Positions 46,810-56,470 of a DNA stretch of 64,000 nucleotides are shown here, piece after piece. The translations under genes and the position numbers were made by a program. Position 1 is the first letter of the stretch; each line of letters starts with the position of its first letter. The stretch is from Ahrensia marina (GTDB lineage: Bacteria; Pseudomonadota; Alphaproteobacteria; Rhizobiales; Rhizobiaceae), in NCBI RefSeq assembly GCF_001293565.1, contig NZ_JXMU01000007.1:1-64000 (forward strand). Reading direction: 5' to 3'. Below the pieces are notes generated by a model. It saw nothing but the letters and a program-made list of their open reading frames with translations. It searched no databases and was not told the origin of the DNA.

Positions 46810-47561
46810 GCGATCCTTCAAGACATGTTGTTGTTACCGGTGGAGGCAGCGGAGTTGGAGCCGCTATTGCCGAGTGCTTCTCACAAGCAGGCTTCAAAGT
46901 CAGCATCATAGGTCGCCGCAAGGAGCCGCTTGAAAAAATGGGTACGAAAATCGGCGCGGCTTATGCGGTTGCCGATGTGACAGACCGTGCCGCTGTAGAC
47001 AGTGCGCTTGAAGAGCTGTGCGCGCAAAACGGGCCGATCACAATCGCCATTGCCAATGCCGGCGCTGCGGTCAGTAAACCTTTCGCGGCCATGTCGCAGG
47101 CAGATATTTCAAATATGCTTGATGTTAATGTCACAGGTGTTTTCAACATTTGGCAGGCTTGCCTTGCAGATATGATGCAAGAAAACTGGGGCCGTATGCT
47201 CGCCGTTGCCTCAACCGCAAGCTTAAAAGGTTATCCCTATGTGTCTGGTTACTGCGCAGCCAAGCATGGCGTTTTAGGACTGACGCGAGCAGTATCGTTG
47301 GAACTGGCTAAGAAGAATATTACGGTCAATGCGGTCTGTCCGGGATTTGTTGAAACGCCAATGCTGGAAGCATCGGTTGAAAACATCATTGAAAAGACCG
47401 GTATGTCCAGACAATCGGCAGAAGATAGTCTGAAAGCGGGCAATCCCATGAAGCGTTTTATTCAGCCGCGCGAAGTTGCTGATACTTTATTGTGGCTGGC
47501 AAGCGCTGGCGCTGCTTCCGTGAACGGACAAGCTATTTCAGTTAATGGGGGTGAAATATGA
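46806..47561 (+). CDS. Short-chain dehydrogenase/reductase
   Basis: 251 residues from a GTG that overlaps the previous stop; GGAGGAG lies upstream. Classical [17 protein letters not shown] at the NAD(P) site, ANAGAAVS, catalytic Ser in [10 protein letters not shown] and YCAAK as the YxxxK motif. It resembles 3-hydroxyacyl-CoA and hydroxybutyrate dehydrogenases. In this operon it could interconvert the 5-oxo and 5-hydroxy groups of the cyclohexene-CoA intermediate or oxidise a 3-hydroxyacyl-CoA after ring opening. Confidence 0.9.
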   Translation: MSDPSRHVVVTGGGSGVGAAIAECFSQAGFKVSIIGRRKEPLEKMGTKIGAAYAVADVTDRAAVDSALEELCAQNGPITIAIANAGAAVSKPFAAMSQADISNMLDVNVTGVFNIWQACLADMMQENWGRMLAVASTASLKGYPYVSGYCAAKHGVLGLTRAVSLELAKKNITVNAVCPGFVETPMLEASVENIIEKTGMSRQSAEDSLKAGNPMKRFIQPREVADTLLWLASAGAASVNGQAISVNGGEI

Positions 47562-48043
47562 CCATATCTGCCCCCGAAGTAGCGGCAACAATGTCTACCA
47601 AGACACGCTTGAGATTATGGCTGCGCCTGTTGAAAATAAGTCGCAGTGTTGAAAACAATGTGCGAGAAAAATTACGCGTTGAGTTTGATTCAACCTTGCC
47701 GAGATTTGACGTTTTGGCCGCGCTCTACCAATTCCCGAAAGGCTTGCGCATGAGCGAGCTTTCCGGATTGCTGAAAGTATCCAACGGCAATGTGACAGGC
47801 ATTGTTGACCGGCTTGTCAAGGATGGCTTGATCATCAGAACGCCGGTGCCCGGAGATCGCCGCGCGTTGAGAGTACGCCTGACCAAACGCGGGGAGGAAG
47901 AATTTGCCCTTCAAGCTGCGGCGCATGAGCGATGGATCGATAGCCTTTTGTCCGATGTGTCGCTGGACGAAGCAGATCATATGATCAGTTCATTCGATCA
48001 AATATTGGCCAATATGAACGATAAAGCGGGTGAAGCATCATGA
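47558..48043 (+). CDS. MarR-family transcriptional regulator
   Basis: 161 residues with a winged [48 protein letters not shown], followed by the wing [16 protein letters not shown]. Helices at both ends form the dimer interface. MarR proteins in aromatic-acid CoA pathways (BadR, PaaR-like) usually repress the operon and are released by the CoA thioester. It is embedded in the operon with 4-base overlaps on both sides, which suggests autoregulation from the dyad at 44406. Confidence 0.92.
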   Translation: MTISAPEVAATMSTKTRLRLWLRLLKISRSVENNVREKLRVEFDSTLPRFDVLAALYQFPKGLRMSELSGLLKVSNGNVTGIVDRLVKDGLIIRTPVPGDRRALRVRLTKRGEEEFALQAAAHERWIDSLLSDVSLDEADHMISSFDQILANMNDKAGEAS

Positions 48044-48849
48044 CCGAATGCAGAACAGATGTATCGCACTTCAATTGCCGGGTTGAAAACCGGATTGCAC
48101 ATATTTCGCTTAATCGTCCGGAGCGCAAAAATCCGCTGACATTCGAAAGCTATGCGGAATTGCGCGATTGGTTCCGCGATCTTCATTATGTCGAAAATGT
48201 TGATGCTGTTATCATTAGTGCCAATGGTAGAAACTTTTCATCCGGCGGCGATGTTCATGAGATCATAGGGCCGCTGACAATGATGAGCGCAAAAGAATTG
48301 CTGCGCTTTACGCGAATGACCGGCGATCTCGTCAAAGCGATTCTGAATTGCGGTAAACCTGTCATTTCTGCTGTTGACGGTGTTTGTGTCGGGGCAGGCG
48401 CAATCATTGCGATGGCGTCCGATTTGCGTATCGCAACGCCGGAGGCAAAGACAGCATTCCTGTTTGCACGTGTTGGTCTTGCAGGCTGTGACATGGGTGC
48501 CTGTGCAATTCTGCCGCGTATTATCGGTCAGGGCCGCGCCGCAGAACTTTTCTACACAGGACGTTCAATGAGCGCTGATGAAGGCGAACGTTGGGGCTTT
48601 TACAATAAATTGACAAGCACCGACAAGCTTGAAGCCGAAGCGCTGGCACTAGCCGAGCGTATCATCGAAGGACCGAACTTCGCACATATGATGACCAAGA
48701 CTATGCTCCAGCAGGAATGGTCCATGTCGATTGAGCAAGCCATTGAAGCAGAAGCGCAAGCACAGGCACTATGTATGCAGACCGAAGATTTCAAACGGGC
48801 ATTTGACGCATTCGCAAATAAGCAAAAACCGATATTTGAGGGCAATTGA
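48040..48849 (+). CDS. Crotonase-fold enzyme lacking the hydratase glutamates
   Basis: 269 residues. The fold is clear: [15 protein letters not shown], the oxyanion loop [10 protein letters not shown] (residues 65-74) and [27 protein letters not shown]. At the two positions where enoyl-CoA hydratases have catalytic Glu it has Ile122 and Arg144, and an Asp at 151 in GLAGCDMGA. Crotonase members with other chemistry, such as ring-opening or C-C hydrolases and dehalogenases, often use an Asp in this area. It is therefore a candidate for hydrolytic ring opening of the cyclohexenone-carboxyl-CoA intermediate, which is inference. Overlaps both neighbours. Confidence 0.8.
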   Translation: MTECRTDVSHFNCRVENRIAHISLNRPERKNPLTFESYAELRDWFRDLHYVENVDAVIISANGRNFSSGGDVHEIIGPLTMMSAKELLRFTRMTGDLVKAILNCGKPVISAVDGVCVGAGAIIAMASDLRIATPEAKTAFLFARVGLAGCDMGACAILPRIIGQGRAAELFYTGRSMSADEGERWGFYNKLTSTDKLEAEALALAERIIEGPNFAHMMTKTMLQQEWSMSIEQAIEAEAQAQALCMQTEDFKRAFDAFANKQKPIFEGN

Positions 48850-50018
48850 TGGCAGACCGCAGTTTTCTTGATTGGCCGTTTTTTGATGAAAAGCACACTG
48901 CGCTGTCGGTTGATCTGGAAGCTTGGGCTGCGGAAAATCTGAACACGATCGATCATGCTGATACCGATGCTGCATGCCGCAATCTGGTTCGTGTGCTGGG
49001 CAAGGCCGGATGGACAAATTACACCGGTGTTGATCCTGTAAACGAGGCTTCCGCGCTTGATGTGCGGGCATTGTGTTTGATCCGCGAAACCTTGGCCCGT
49101 TATGATGGACTGGCGGATTTCTCATTTGCGATGCAGGGCTTGGGAACCGGTGCAATTTCGCTTTTTGGCAATCAGGAACAAAAACAAAAATGGTTGCCTC
49201 TAACACGTTCCGGCAAGGCAATTTCAGCGTTCGCACTCACCGAGCCACAGTCAGGGTCAGATGTTGCCAATTCAACAATGACGGCAACAATGGATGTGGA
49301 TCATTACGTTTTAAACGGTGAGAAAACCTGGATATCCAATGGCGGTATCGCAGATGTTTATGCTGTGTTTGCGCGCACCGGCGAAGCACCGGGTGCCAAA
49401 GGACTATCTGCGTTTGTCGTACCTGCTGACACGAAAGGGTTGAACATTGCAGAGCGCTTGGACACCATCGCGCCTCACCCTCTTGCGACATTGCGTTTTG
49501 AAAATTGCCGTATTCCAAATTCATCATTGCTAGGCAAATCAGGCGACGGTTTCAAGATTGCCATGTCTGTTCTGGATGTCTTCAGGCCAACAGTTGCAGC
49601 TGCTGCGCTTGGCTTTGCGCGCCGCGCTTTGGATGAAGCATTGGCCCGCGCTCAATCGCGTGAAATTCAGGGGCAAAAGCTGTTTGATATGCAATTGGTG
49701 CAAGGCCATATCGCAGACATGGCACTTAACATTGATGCCAGTGCACTGCTGATCTACCGCGCCGCTTGGGCAAAGGACAGCGGCCAACCACGCATCACGC
49801 GCGAGGCGGCTATGGCAAAACTGTTTTCGACGGAACAAGCGCAAAAAATCATTGATCAGGCCGTGCAAATTCATGGCGGTGACGGGGTTAAGTCCGGCCA
49901 GAAAGTGGAACAGCTTTATCGGGAAATTCGCGCGCTTAGAATTTATGAAGGGGCATCTGACGTTCAAAAAGTCATCATTGCCCGCCAAGCACTTTCACAG
50001 TTTCAGGGAGGAAACTAA
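48849..50018 (+). CDS. Acyl-CoA dehydrogenase
   Basis: 389 residues from the ATG at 48849, which overlaps the previous stop (TGATG). A FAD acyl-CoA dehydrogenase: [34 protein letters not shown], and a late Glu in [18 protein letters not shown] at the catalytic or neighbouring position. The middle helix [13 protein letters not shown] is typical. Distinct from GcdH. It probably oxidises the ring-opened pimeloyl-type CoA ester. Its stop overlaps the ligase start by one base. Confidence 0.9.
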   Translation: MADRSFLDWPFFDEKHTALSVDLEAWAAENLNTIDHADTDAACRNLVRVLGKAGWTNYTGVDPVNEASALDVRALCLIRETLARYDGLADFSFAMQGLGTGAISLFGNQEQKQKWLPLTRSGKAISAFALTEPQSGSDVANSTMTATMDVDHYVLNGEKTWISNGGIADVYAVFARTGEAPGAKGLSAFVVPADTKGLNIAERLDTIAPHPLATLRFENCRIPNSSLLGKSGDGFKIAMSVLDVFRPTVAAAALGFARRALDEALARAQSREIQGQKLFDMQLVQGHIADMALNIDASALLIYRAAWAKDSGQPRITREAAMAKLFSTEQAQKIIDQAVQIHGGDGVKSGQKVEQLYREIRALRIYEGASDVQKVIIARQALSQFQGGN

Positions 50019-51640
50019 TGCTCGGACCTTCCAGCCATGTCGATAGTTTTGCACGCGATAATCTTCCGCCACAAAGCCAGTGGCCGGAATTCCTGCTCAC
50101 CGGGTTTGAATATCCTGATTATATCAACGCCGGTGTCGAACTGACAGATAAGATGGTTGAGCAAGGCTTTGGTGATAACACTGCTTTGATCGGCAATGGA
50201 CGCCGTCGGACCTATAAAGAACTGACCGACTGGACGAACCGGATCGCCCATGTGCTGGTGGAGGATTTCGGGTTAAAAGCGGGTAACCGCGTTATGATCC
50301 GATCTGCTAATAATCCAGCAATGGTCGCGTGTTGGCTGGCTGCCACAAAAGCCGGTGCCGTTGTTATCAACACGATGCCTATGCTGCGCGCCGGTGAACT
50401 CGAACCGATTGTGCAGATGGCTGAGGTTAGCCATATATTGTGTGATACGCGTTTGATGGACGAGGTCTCCAGCTTTTCAGAGAATAATGAATTCGTAAAG
50501 CACGTCATTGGCTTTGACGGTACATCAAATCATGAGGCCGAACTTGATCGCCTCGCGCTTGAAAAACCTGTTAAATTTGATGCCGTTAAAACGGGCCGTG
50601 ATGACGTTGCTTTGCTCGGCTTTACCTCCGGCACGACAGGTAAACCAAAAGCGACCATGCATTTCCATCGTGATTTGCTGATGATTGCCGACGGTTATGC
50701 CAAAGAGGTTTTGGGCGTTGCCGCTGATGATGTGTTCGTTGGGTCGCCGCCTCTTGCTTTTACATTTGGTCTTGGCGGTCTTGCGATATTCCCGCTGCGG
50801 TTTGGCGCGACAGCAACGCTTCTTGAAGCGGCCACACCGCCTAATATGATCGAGATCATTGAGAAATATAAAGCAACGATCTGTTTTACTGCCCCAACAG
50901 CTTATCGCGCAATGCTTGCTGCAATGGACGAAGGAGCAGATCTTTCCAGTTTGCGTGCAGCAGTCTCTGCCGGCGAGACATTGCCAGCGCCGGTCTACGA
51001 AGACTGGATTGCCAAAACAGGAAAGCCAATGCTGGACGGTATCGGCGCGACCGAGATGTTGCACATTTTTATATCCAACCGTTTTGATGATCATCGTCCG
51101 GCGTGTACCGGCAAGCCGGTCACCGGCTATCAGGTAAAAATAGTGGATGATGAGGGCAATGATGTGCCAACCGGTACTATTGGGCGCTTGGCCGTGCGCG
51201 GACCAACGGGATGCCGCTATATGGCTGATGACCGGCAGCGCAGCTATGTCCAGAACGGCTGGAATATTACCGGCGACAGTTTCATGATGGACGACGACGG
51301 CTATTTGCACTTTGCCGCGCGCAATGACGATATGATCATCTCAAGCGGATATAATATTGCCGGTCCCGAGGTGGAAGCAGCATTGCTTAGCCATCCTGCG
51401 GTAAATGAATGTGCTGTTATCGGTGTTGCGGATGAAACAAGAGGTGCAATCGTTCAGGCACATATTGTTCTGAATACGGGGCAAAATCCTGACGATGCGC
51501 AGATCAAGCACCTGCAAGATCATGTAAAACAGACAATTGCACCATATAAGTACCCGCGATCTATTGTGTTTTGCAACGAACTGCCAAAGACTCAGACTGG
51601 AAAAATACAGCGGTTCCTGCTGAAAAAAGCAGAGCACTAA
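50018..51640 (+). CDS. abmG: 2-aminobenzoate-CoA ligase
   Basis: 540 residues. An AMP-forming acyl-CoA synthetase of the benzoate-CoA ligase group; activates anthranilate with ATP and CoA as the first step of the pathway. The P-loop-like motif is GFTSGTTGKPKA (from about residue 201), with LDGIGATEMLHIF at the substrate pocket, GDSFMMDDDGYLHFAARNDDMI at the hinge and PKTQTGKIQRFLLKK carrying the C-terminal catalytic Lys. The close company of the anthraniloyl-CoA monooxygenase fixes the substrate. GGAGG precedes the ATG. Confidence 0.9.
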   Translation: MLGPSSHVDSFARDNLPPQSQWPEFLLTGFEYPDYINAGVELTDKMVEQGFGDNTALIGNGRRRTYKELTDWTNRIAHVLVEDFGLKAGNRVMIRSANNPAMVACWLAATKAGAVVINTMPMLRAGELEPIVQMAEVSHILCDTRLMDEVSSFSENNEFVKHVIGFDGTSNHEAELDRLALEKPVKFDAVKTGRDDVALLGFTSGTTGKPKATMHFHRDLLMIADGYAKEVLGVAADDVFVGSPPLAFTFGLGGLAIFPLRFGATATLLEAATPPNMIEIIEKYKATICFTAPTAYRAMLAAMDEGADLSSLRAAVSAGETLPAPVYEDWIAKTGKPMLDGIGATEMLHIFISNRFDDHRPACTGKPVTGYQVKIVDDEGNDVPTGTIGRLAVRGPTGCRYMADDRQRSYVQNGWNITGDSFMMDDDGYLHFAARNDDMIISSGYNIAGPEVEAALLSHPAVNECAVIGVADETRGAIVQAHIVLNTGQNPDDAQIKHLQDHVKQTIAPYKYPRSIVFCNELPKTQTGKIQRFLLKKAEH

Positions 51641-51665
51641 TTATCGCTTCAAGGAGACTTAAAAC

Positions 51666-51902
51666 ATGCAGTGCGTATTTGTTCAAATCAGGTGTAAGCC
51701 CGGAACGGGCTATGAAGTTGCCGATGAAATTGCCAAGCGTGAAATACACTCTGAGCTTTATTCAACCAGCGGCGATTACGATCTTTTGATGAAAATGTAT
51801 CTGGCGGAGGACAAGGATATAGGCAAGTTCATCAATGACCATGTGCTCGATATCAAAGGTATCGAGCGCACCTATACGACGTTAACTTTTAAAGCTTTTT
51901 AA
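51666..51902 (+). CDS. Stand-alone Lrp/AsnC-type ligand-binding (RAM) domain
   Basis: 78 residues, AAGGAG upstream. The whole protein is one RAM domain: VFVQIRCKPGTGYEVADEIAK, a YSTSGDYDLLMKMYL strand turn and ERTYTTLTFKAF. There is no DNA-binding domain. Such stand-alone RAM proteins bind amino acids or aromatic ligands and form dimers or octamers; some pair with full-length Lrp proteins. In this operon it could sense tryptophan, kynurenine or anthranilate, or modulate an unlinked Lrp-type regulator. Confidence 0.82.
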   Translation: MQCVFVQIRCKPGTGYEVADEIAKREIHSELYSTSGDYDLLMKMYLAEDKDIGKFINDHVLDIKGIERTYTTLTFKAF

Positions 51903-51928
51903 GCGACTTAATTAACCGGGAGAGAGAA

Positions 51929-53077
51929 ATGAAAATTAAAACATTATTATTGGCCGCTGTTTCTGCTGCCGCTTTGGCATCAAATGCGATTGCTGAAGGT
52001 CATGGCAAAGTAAAGGTTGGTATGATCACAACATTGTCTGGCGGCGGTGCCGGACTTGGTATTGATGTGCGCGATGGTTTCATGCTTGCGATTAAAGAAT
52101 CCGGCAATGAAAATGTGGAAGTCGTCATCGAAGATGATCAGCGAAAGCCGGATATTGCCGTTCAGCTTGCCGACAAAATGATCCAGTCTGAAAAGGTCGA
52201 TGTGATGACCGGTATTATCTGGTCAAATCTGGCAATGGCTGTGGTGCCATCTGCCGTTGCACAGGGTAAGTTTTATCTTTCTCCGAACGCAGGCCCGTCT
52301 GCCCTTGCTGGTAAAGGGTGTAGCCCGAACTACTTCAATGTGGCTTGGCAGAACGACAATTTGCATGAAGCCGCAGGCGCATATGCAAGTGAAGCAGGTT
52401 TGAAAAACTCTTTCATCATGGCGCCAAACTATCCTGCAGGACAGGATGCGCTCAACGGTTATAAGCGCTTTTATAAAGGTGAGCTTGCCGGAGAGGTGTT
52501 TACAAAACTCGGTCAAACTGACTACGCCGCCGAAATCGCGCAAATTCGCGCTTCGGGCGCAGACAGCGTTTACTTCTTCCTGCCAGGCGGCATGGGCATT
52601 TCATTCATGAAACAATATGCAGGATCCGGGGTGGATATCCCTCTGGTGGGCCCGGCGTTCTCGTTTGATCAGGGCATTCTGCAAGCTGTGGGTGATGCGG
52701 CGCTTGGCGTCAAAAATACATCGCAGTGGAGCAAGGATCTGGATAACGAGACCAATGCTGCGTTCGTGAAAAACTTCCAGGCTGAATATGATCGCTTGCC
52801 GTCTCTTTATGCTTCCCAAGGTTTTGACACAGCAAACCTTCTTTTAAGTGCAATGGAAAAGGCTGATGTGAAAGATGCTGATGCGTTCCGCGCAGCGCTG
52901 AAAGAAGCTGATTTCAAATCAACACGTGGCGATTTCAGCTTTGGCAATAACCATCATCCAATTCAGGATATCTATGTGCGCGAAGTGATCAAAGAAGGTG
53001 ACGTTTACACCAATAAGATCATTGGAACGGCACTTGAGGATCATGCTGATGCATTTGCATCTGAGTGTGACATGTAA
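51929..53077 (+). CDS. Branched-chain-type ABC transporter, substrate-binding protein
   Basis: 382 residues with a signal peptide (1-22, cleavage NAIAEG). Type I periplasmic binding fold of the LivJ/aromatic-acid class: VKVGMITTLSGGGAGLGID, QLADKMIQSEKVDVMTGIIWSN, FNVAWQNDN and FIMAPNYPAGQDALNGYKRF. Binding proteins for benzoate-type acids belong to this class. Being between the CoA ligase and the thioesterase, it most likely brings in anthranilate or a related aromatic acid. Two cysteines (GKGCSP, ASECDM) could form a disulfide. Confidence 0.9.
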   Translation: MKIKTLLLAAVSAAALASNAIAEGHGKVKVGMITTLSGGGAGLGIDVRDGFMLAIKESGNENVEVVIEDDQRKPDIAVQLADKMIQSEKVDVMTGIIWSNLAMAVVPSAVAQGKFYLSPNAGPSALAGKGCSPNYFNVAWQNDNLHEAAGAYASEAGLKNSFIMAPNYPAGQDALNGYKRFYKGELAGEVFTKLGQTDYAAEIAQIRASGADSVYFFLPGGMGISFMKQYAGSGVDIPLVGPAFSFDQGILQAVGDAALGVKNTSQWSKDLDNETNAAFVKNFQAEYDRLPSLYASQGFDTANLLLSAMEKADVKDADAFRAALKEADFKSTRGDFSFGNNHHPIQDIYVREVIKEGDVYTNKIIGTALEDHADAFASECDM

Positions 53078-53133
53078 TTGGTAAAATGATCAATCGGGCG
53101 CACCGCGTCCGGTTGATCCATCAGGCGTAAAAT

Positions 53134-54051
53134 ATGTCCACCGTTCTCATTATCGAGCAAATCTTAAACGGCCTGCAATTCGGCGTTATGCTGTTTTTGA
53201 TGGCTGCCGGCCTGACGCTGATTTTCGGCGTTATGGGATTGATCAACCTTGCCCATGGTTCGCTATATATGGTTGGCGCGTTCGCCGCGGCCGCCGTGGC
53301 AGCATCAACAGGTTCTTTTCTGCTTGCGCTTGCCGCAAGTCTGGCGGCCGCTGCAATTGTTGGTGCGATCATTGAACTGGTTGTTATCCGCAGGCTTTAT
53401 GACCGCGATCACCTTGATCAGGTGCTGGCAACATTTGCGCTGATCCTGATTTTTTCTGAAACAACACGCTGGCTTTTCGGATCATTTCCGCTTTTCCTTG
53501 ACGTGCCCGAAGCGCTGTCAGGAACAGTGACTTTGCCCGGAGGAATTGCTTATTCCTCCTATCGTCTGATGATCATTTCGGTGGGCATTATTGTCGCGGT
53601 AGGATTGTTTCTGCTTATCTCCAAAACCCGTATTGGAATGCGTATCCGTGCCGGTGAAAACGATCGCGAAATGATCGGCGCATTGGGTGTCGATATCTCC
53701 AAACTTTACACACTTATCTTTGCTCTGGGGGCGGCGCTTGCGGGCTTGTCGGGCGCACTTGTTGGTGCAATTCAGTCCGTCCAAGTTGGCATGGGCGAAC
53801 CTGTGCTCATCCTTGCTTTCGTTGTTATCGTTATCGGCGGTATCGGCTCAATCAAAGGCGCGCTTGTGGGGGCCATTCTTGTTGGTCTGACCGATACGCT
53901 TGGCCGTGTGATGTTACCGCTGTTTTTTGCCAATTTTATGGAGCAATCCTCGGCAACATCCGTGGGCTCGTCGTTAGCGTCTATGTCTATTTATATTTTG
54001 ATGGCTGCGGTTTTGATTTTCAAACCGACCGGACTTTTCGGGAGAGCGTAA
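53134..54051 (+). CDS. Branched-chain-type ABC transporter, permease (LivH type)
   Basis: 305 residues, about eight hydrophobic segments. LivH marks: GLQFGVMLFLMAAGLTLIFGVMGLINLAHGSLYMVGAF near the start, the cytoplasmic loop IRAGENDREMIGALGVDISKLYTL and AFVVIVIGGIGSIKGALVGAILVGL. It pairs with the LivM-type permease encoded immediately downstream. Confidence 0.92.
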   Translation: MSTVLIIEQILNGLQFGVMLFLMAAGLTLIFGVMGLINLAHGSLYMVGAFAAAAVAASTGSFLLALAASLAAAAIVGAIIELVVIRRLYDRDHLDQVLATFALILIFSETTRWLFGSFPLFLDVPEALSGTVTLPGGIAYSSYRLMIISVGIIVAVGLFLLISKTRIGMRIRAGENDREMIGALGVDISKLYTLIFALGAALAGLSGALVGAIQSVQVGMGEPVLILAFVVIVIGGIGSIKGALVGAILVGLTDTLGRVMLPLFFANFMEQSSATSVGSSLASMSIYILMAAVLIFKPTGLFGRA

Positions 54052-55035
54052 GTGATCAGCGAGCGTTTCTTCAACTATATTGTTGCCCTGCTCATTCTTG
54101 GCACAGCACTTGTCGCTTGGGTAATGGATGAACCCTTTTTGATAACACTGACAACAAAGGCCGTTATTTTAGCGCTAGCCGGTGTCGGCCTGAATTTGGC
54201 GCTGGGACAAGGCGGTTTAATCAGTCTTGGACATGCGGCATTTTTCGGACTTGGTGGTTACGCGATGGGTGTGCTTGCAAGCCATGCGCAGACCTTCACA
54301 CCGCTTATGGAAGCACCTTTTTTGATAGTGGGCACAAACTCGATGCCGGTTATCTGGCTGGTCGCAATCGTGGCCAGCAGTCTTTGCGCTTTTGTTATCG
54401 GGCTGTTGAGCCTGCGAACATCCGGCGTGTATTTCATCATGGTCACGCTCGCGTTTGGCCAGATGCTTTACTACTTTTCTATCAGCTGGCCTGCATATGG
54501 CGGCGAGGACGGTCTGTCGATTTATGTCCGCAATAGTTTTCCTGGCTTGAACACGCTTGATCCTATCCAGTTCTTTGGCATTTGCTTCGCGATTTTAATG
54601 CTTGTTATTTACGGCGTTAGCCGTTTGACGCATTCGCCTTTTGGTTTGGCTCTCAATGGCGCACGGCAAAACGCGCAGCGTGTTCATACTGTGGGACTAA
54701 ACCCGTTTAAGCTGCAACTTGCTGCCTTCACCATATCAGGCGCAATTACGGGCCTCGCCGGAGCGCTATTTGCAGATCTTAACCGCTTCGTCAGCCCGAC
54801 AATGTTTAGCTGGCAAACAAGCGGTGAGATCATGATTTTTATCATTTTGGGCGGTGTTGCAAGACTGTACGGCCCTGTTGTTGGCGCGGCATTGTTTATC
54901 CTTCTGGAGCACTGGCTTGGCGGCCTATCAGACTTTTGGCATGTGTACCTTGGGATTATCTTGCTATGCGTTGTCCTTTTTGCGCGCGGCGGATTGATTG
55001 GCGCTCTTGCGAAAAAGGAGCGTGCTCATGTCTGA
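54052..55035 (+). CDS. Branched-chain-type ABC transporter, permease (LivM type)
   Basis: 327 residues from a GTG directly behind the previous stop; GGGAG lies upstream. LivM marks: ALAGVGLNLALGQGGLISLGHAAFFGLGGYAMG, LRTSGVYFIMVTLAFGQMLYYF, the EAA-like loop NGARQNAQRVHTVGLNPFKLQLAAF and the final LGGVARLYGPVVGAALFILLEHWLGG. Its end overlaps the start of the ATPase gene. Confidence 0.92.
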   Translation: MISERFFNYIVALLILGTALVAWVMDEPFLITLTTKAVILALAGVGLNLALGQGGLISLGHAAFFGLGGYAMGVLASHAQTFTPLMEAPFLIVGTNSMPVIWLVAIVASSLCAFVIGLLSLRTSGVYFIMVTLAFGQMLYYFSISWPAYGGEDGLSIYVRNSFPGLNTLDPIQFFGICFAILMLVIYGVSRLTHSPFGLALNGARQNAQRVHTVGLNPFKLQLAAFTISGAITGLAGALFADLNRFVSPTMFSWQTSGEIMIFIILGGVARLYGPVVGAALFILLEHWLGGLSDFWHVYLGIILLCVVLFARGGLIGALAKKERAHV

Positions 55036-55780
55036 TGCAGTGCTCAATATTCTCAACATTTCAAAATCGTTTGGTGCATTGAAAGCCAGCGATGATGTGA
55101 CACTGGATGTCCGTGCCGGAGAAATCCATGCTCTGATCGGGCCCAACGGTGCGGGTAAGTCAACGCTAATCGCCCAAATCGCAGGCAAGCTGAAACCTGA
55201 CACCGGCAAGATCGATCTGCTTGGAATGGACGTAACGCGCATGTCTATCGCAGAGCGGGCAAATTTAGGGCTGGGACGCACGTTCCAGATATCTGAGCTG
55301 GCTATGGCCTATACTGTCCTAGAAAATGTTATGCTTGGCGCGCTCGGAAAACGCGGTGGAGCATTTCGCTTTTTCAAACCGGTTATGAAGGACGCAGAGT
55401 TGCGTGAGCGTGCGGAAAGTGCGATCGAACGCGTTGGCTTGAGCCAGCATATGAATAAGGTCACTTCCGAGCTGTCGCATGGCCAGCGTAGGCAGTTAGA
55501 GGTGGCCGTCGCGCTGACGCTTGAACCAAAAATATTCCTGATGGATGAGCCGATGGCTGGTATGGGGGCTGAAGGGTCAAAGATGCTAACCAGCTTTCTG
55601 GATGAGCTACGCGGCCAAGCGCCTATTCTTCTGGTGGAGCATGACATGGATGCCGTGTTTGCTCTTGCTGACCGGATTAGCGTTCTTGTTTACGGCAAAG
55701 TGATCGCAACGGGCAGCGTTGATTATATTCGTAATCATGATGAGGTGCGCCGCGCTTATCTGGGCGAGGAGGCAGCGTAA
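55028..55780 (+). CDS. Branched-chain-type ABC transporter, ATP-binding protein (LivG type)
   Basis: 250 residues from the ATG at 55028 (AAGGAG 7 bases before), inside the end of the permease gene. Walker A GPNGAGKST, LivG-type long loop with LGLGRTFQISELAMAYTVLENVMLG, signature LSHGQRRQLEVAVAL and Walker B IFLMDEPMAGM; the H-loop is VEHDMDAVF. It overlaps the LivF-type gene by one base. Confidence 0.92.
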   Translation: MSDAVLNILNISKSFGALKASDDVTLDVRAGEIHALIGPNGAGKSTLIAQIAGKLKPDTGKIDLLGMDVTRMSIAERANLGLGRTFQISELAMAYTVLENVMLGALGKRGGAFRFFKPVMKDAELRERAESAIERVGLSQHMNKVTSELSHGQRRQLEVAVALTLEPKIFLMDEPMAGMGAEGSKMLTSFLDELRGQAPILLVEHDMDAVFALADRISVLVYGKVIATGSVDYIRNHDEVRRAYLGEEAA

Positions 55781-56469
55781 TGGCACTTCTTAAAGTAAGT
55801 GAAATACAGGCTTCCTATGGTGCCTCACAAGCACTGTTTGGCGTCAATCTGGACGTGGGGGATGGCGAAGTTGTTGCCCTCATGGGCCGTAACGGCATGG
55901 GTAAATCAACGACAATAAAAGTTATCTGCCGTTTGCTCAAAAATAGCAGCGGTACGGTTGAATTCAGCGACAAAGATATCGGCAAATTACCCGCTCACCG
56001 TGTGGCGCGTATGGGTATAGGGCTGTGCCCTGAAGGCAGGCGCTGCTTTTCAAACCTGACTGTTTATGAAAATCTTATTGCTGCATCGCGCAGCGGCGAA
56101 TGGACTTTTGAGCGTATTGTCGAGCTGTTTCCAAGACTTGGTGAACGTCGCAATCAATATGCAAACTCTTTGTCAGGCGGTGAGCAGCAGATGCTTGCCA
56201 TCAGTCGTGCGCTTATGACCAACCCGCAACTGCTTATTCTGGATGAGGCGACAGAAGGACTAGCACCGGTGGTGCGTCAGGAAATATGGGCGGCCATATC
56301 AAAGCTGAAAAAGGAAACGGGCCTTTCAATTCTAGTCGTTGATAAGACAATTGCCGAGCTGGCTAATGTTGCCGACCGTGCTGTGATTTTAGAGCGTGGT
56401 AAAACCGTGTGGACCGGTAATTTTACAGCGCTTACGCCAGAGATATCCGAGCAATATTTAGGCATTTGA
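55780..56469 (+). CDS. Branched-chain-type ABC transporter, ATP-binding protein (LivF type)
   Basis: 229 residues. Walker A GRNGMGKST, signature LSGGEQQMLAISRAL, Walker B LLILDEATEGL. The sequence MGIGLCPEGRRCFSNLTVYENL is typical of LivF. The usual H-loop His is replaced by Asp-Lys in LVVDKTIAEL, which is found in some members of this class acting as heterodimers with a complete partner. Confidence 0.92.
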   Translation: MALLKVSEIQASYGASQALFGVNLDVGDGEVVALMGRNGMGKSTTIKVICRLLKNSSGTVEFSDKDIGKLPAHRVARMGIGLCPEGRRCFSNLTVYENLIAASRSGEWTFERIVELFPRLGERRNQYANSLSGGEQQMLAISRALMTNPQLLILDEATEGLAPVVRQEIWAAISKLKKETGLSILVVDKTIAELANVADRAVILERGKTVWTGNFTALTPEISEQYLGI

Positions 56470-56470
56470 T

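Noticed and set aside
50525-51310. Open frame of 261 codons on the minus strand opposite abmG
   Set aside because: It lies wholly inside a clear acyl-CoA ligase gene, and the translation is rich in Cys, Arg and His with no recognisable motif.
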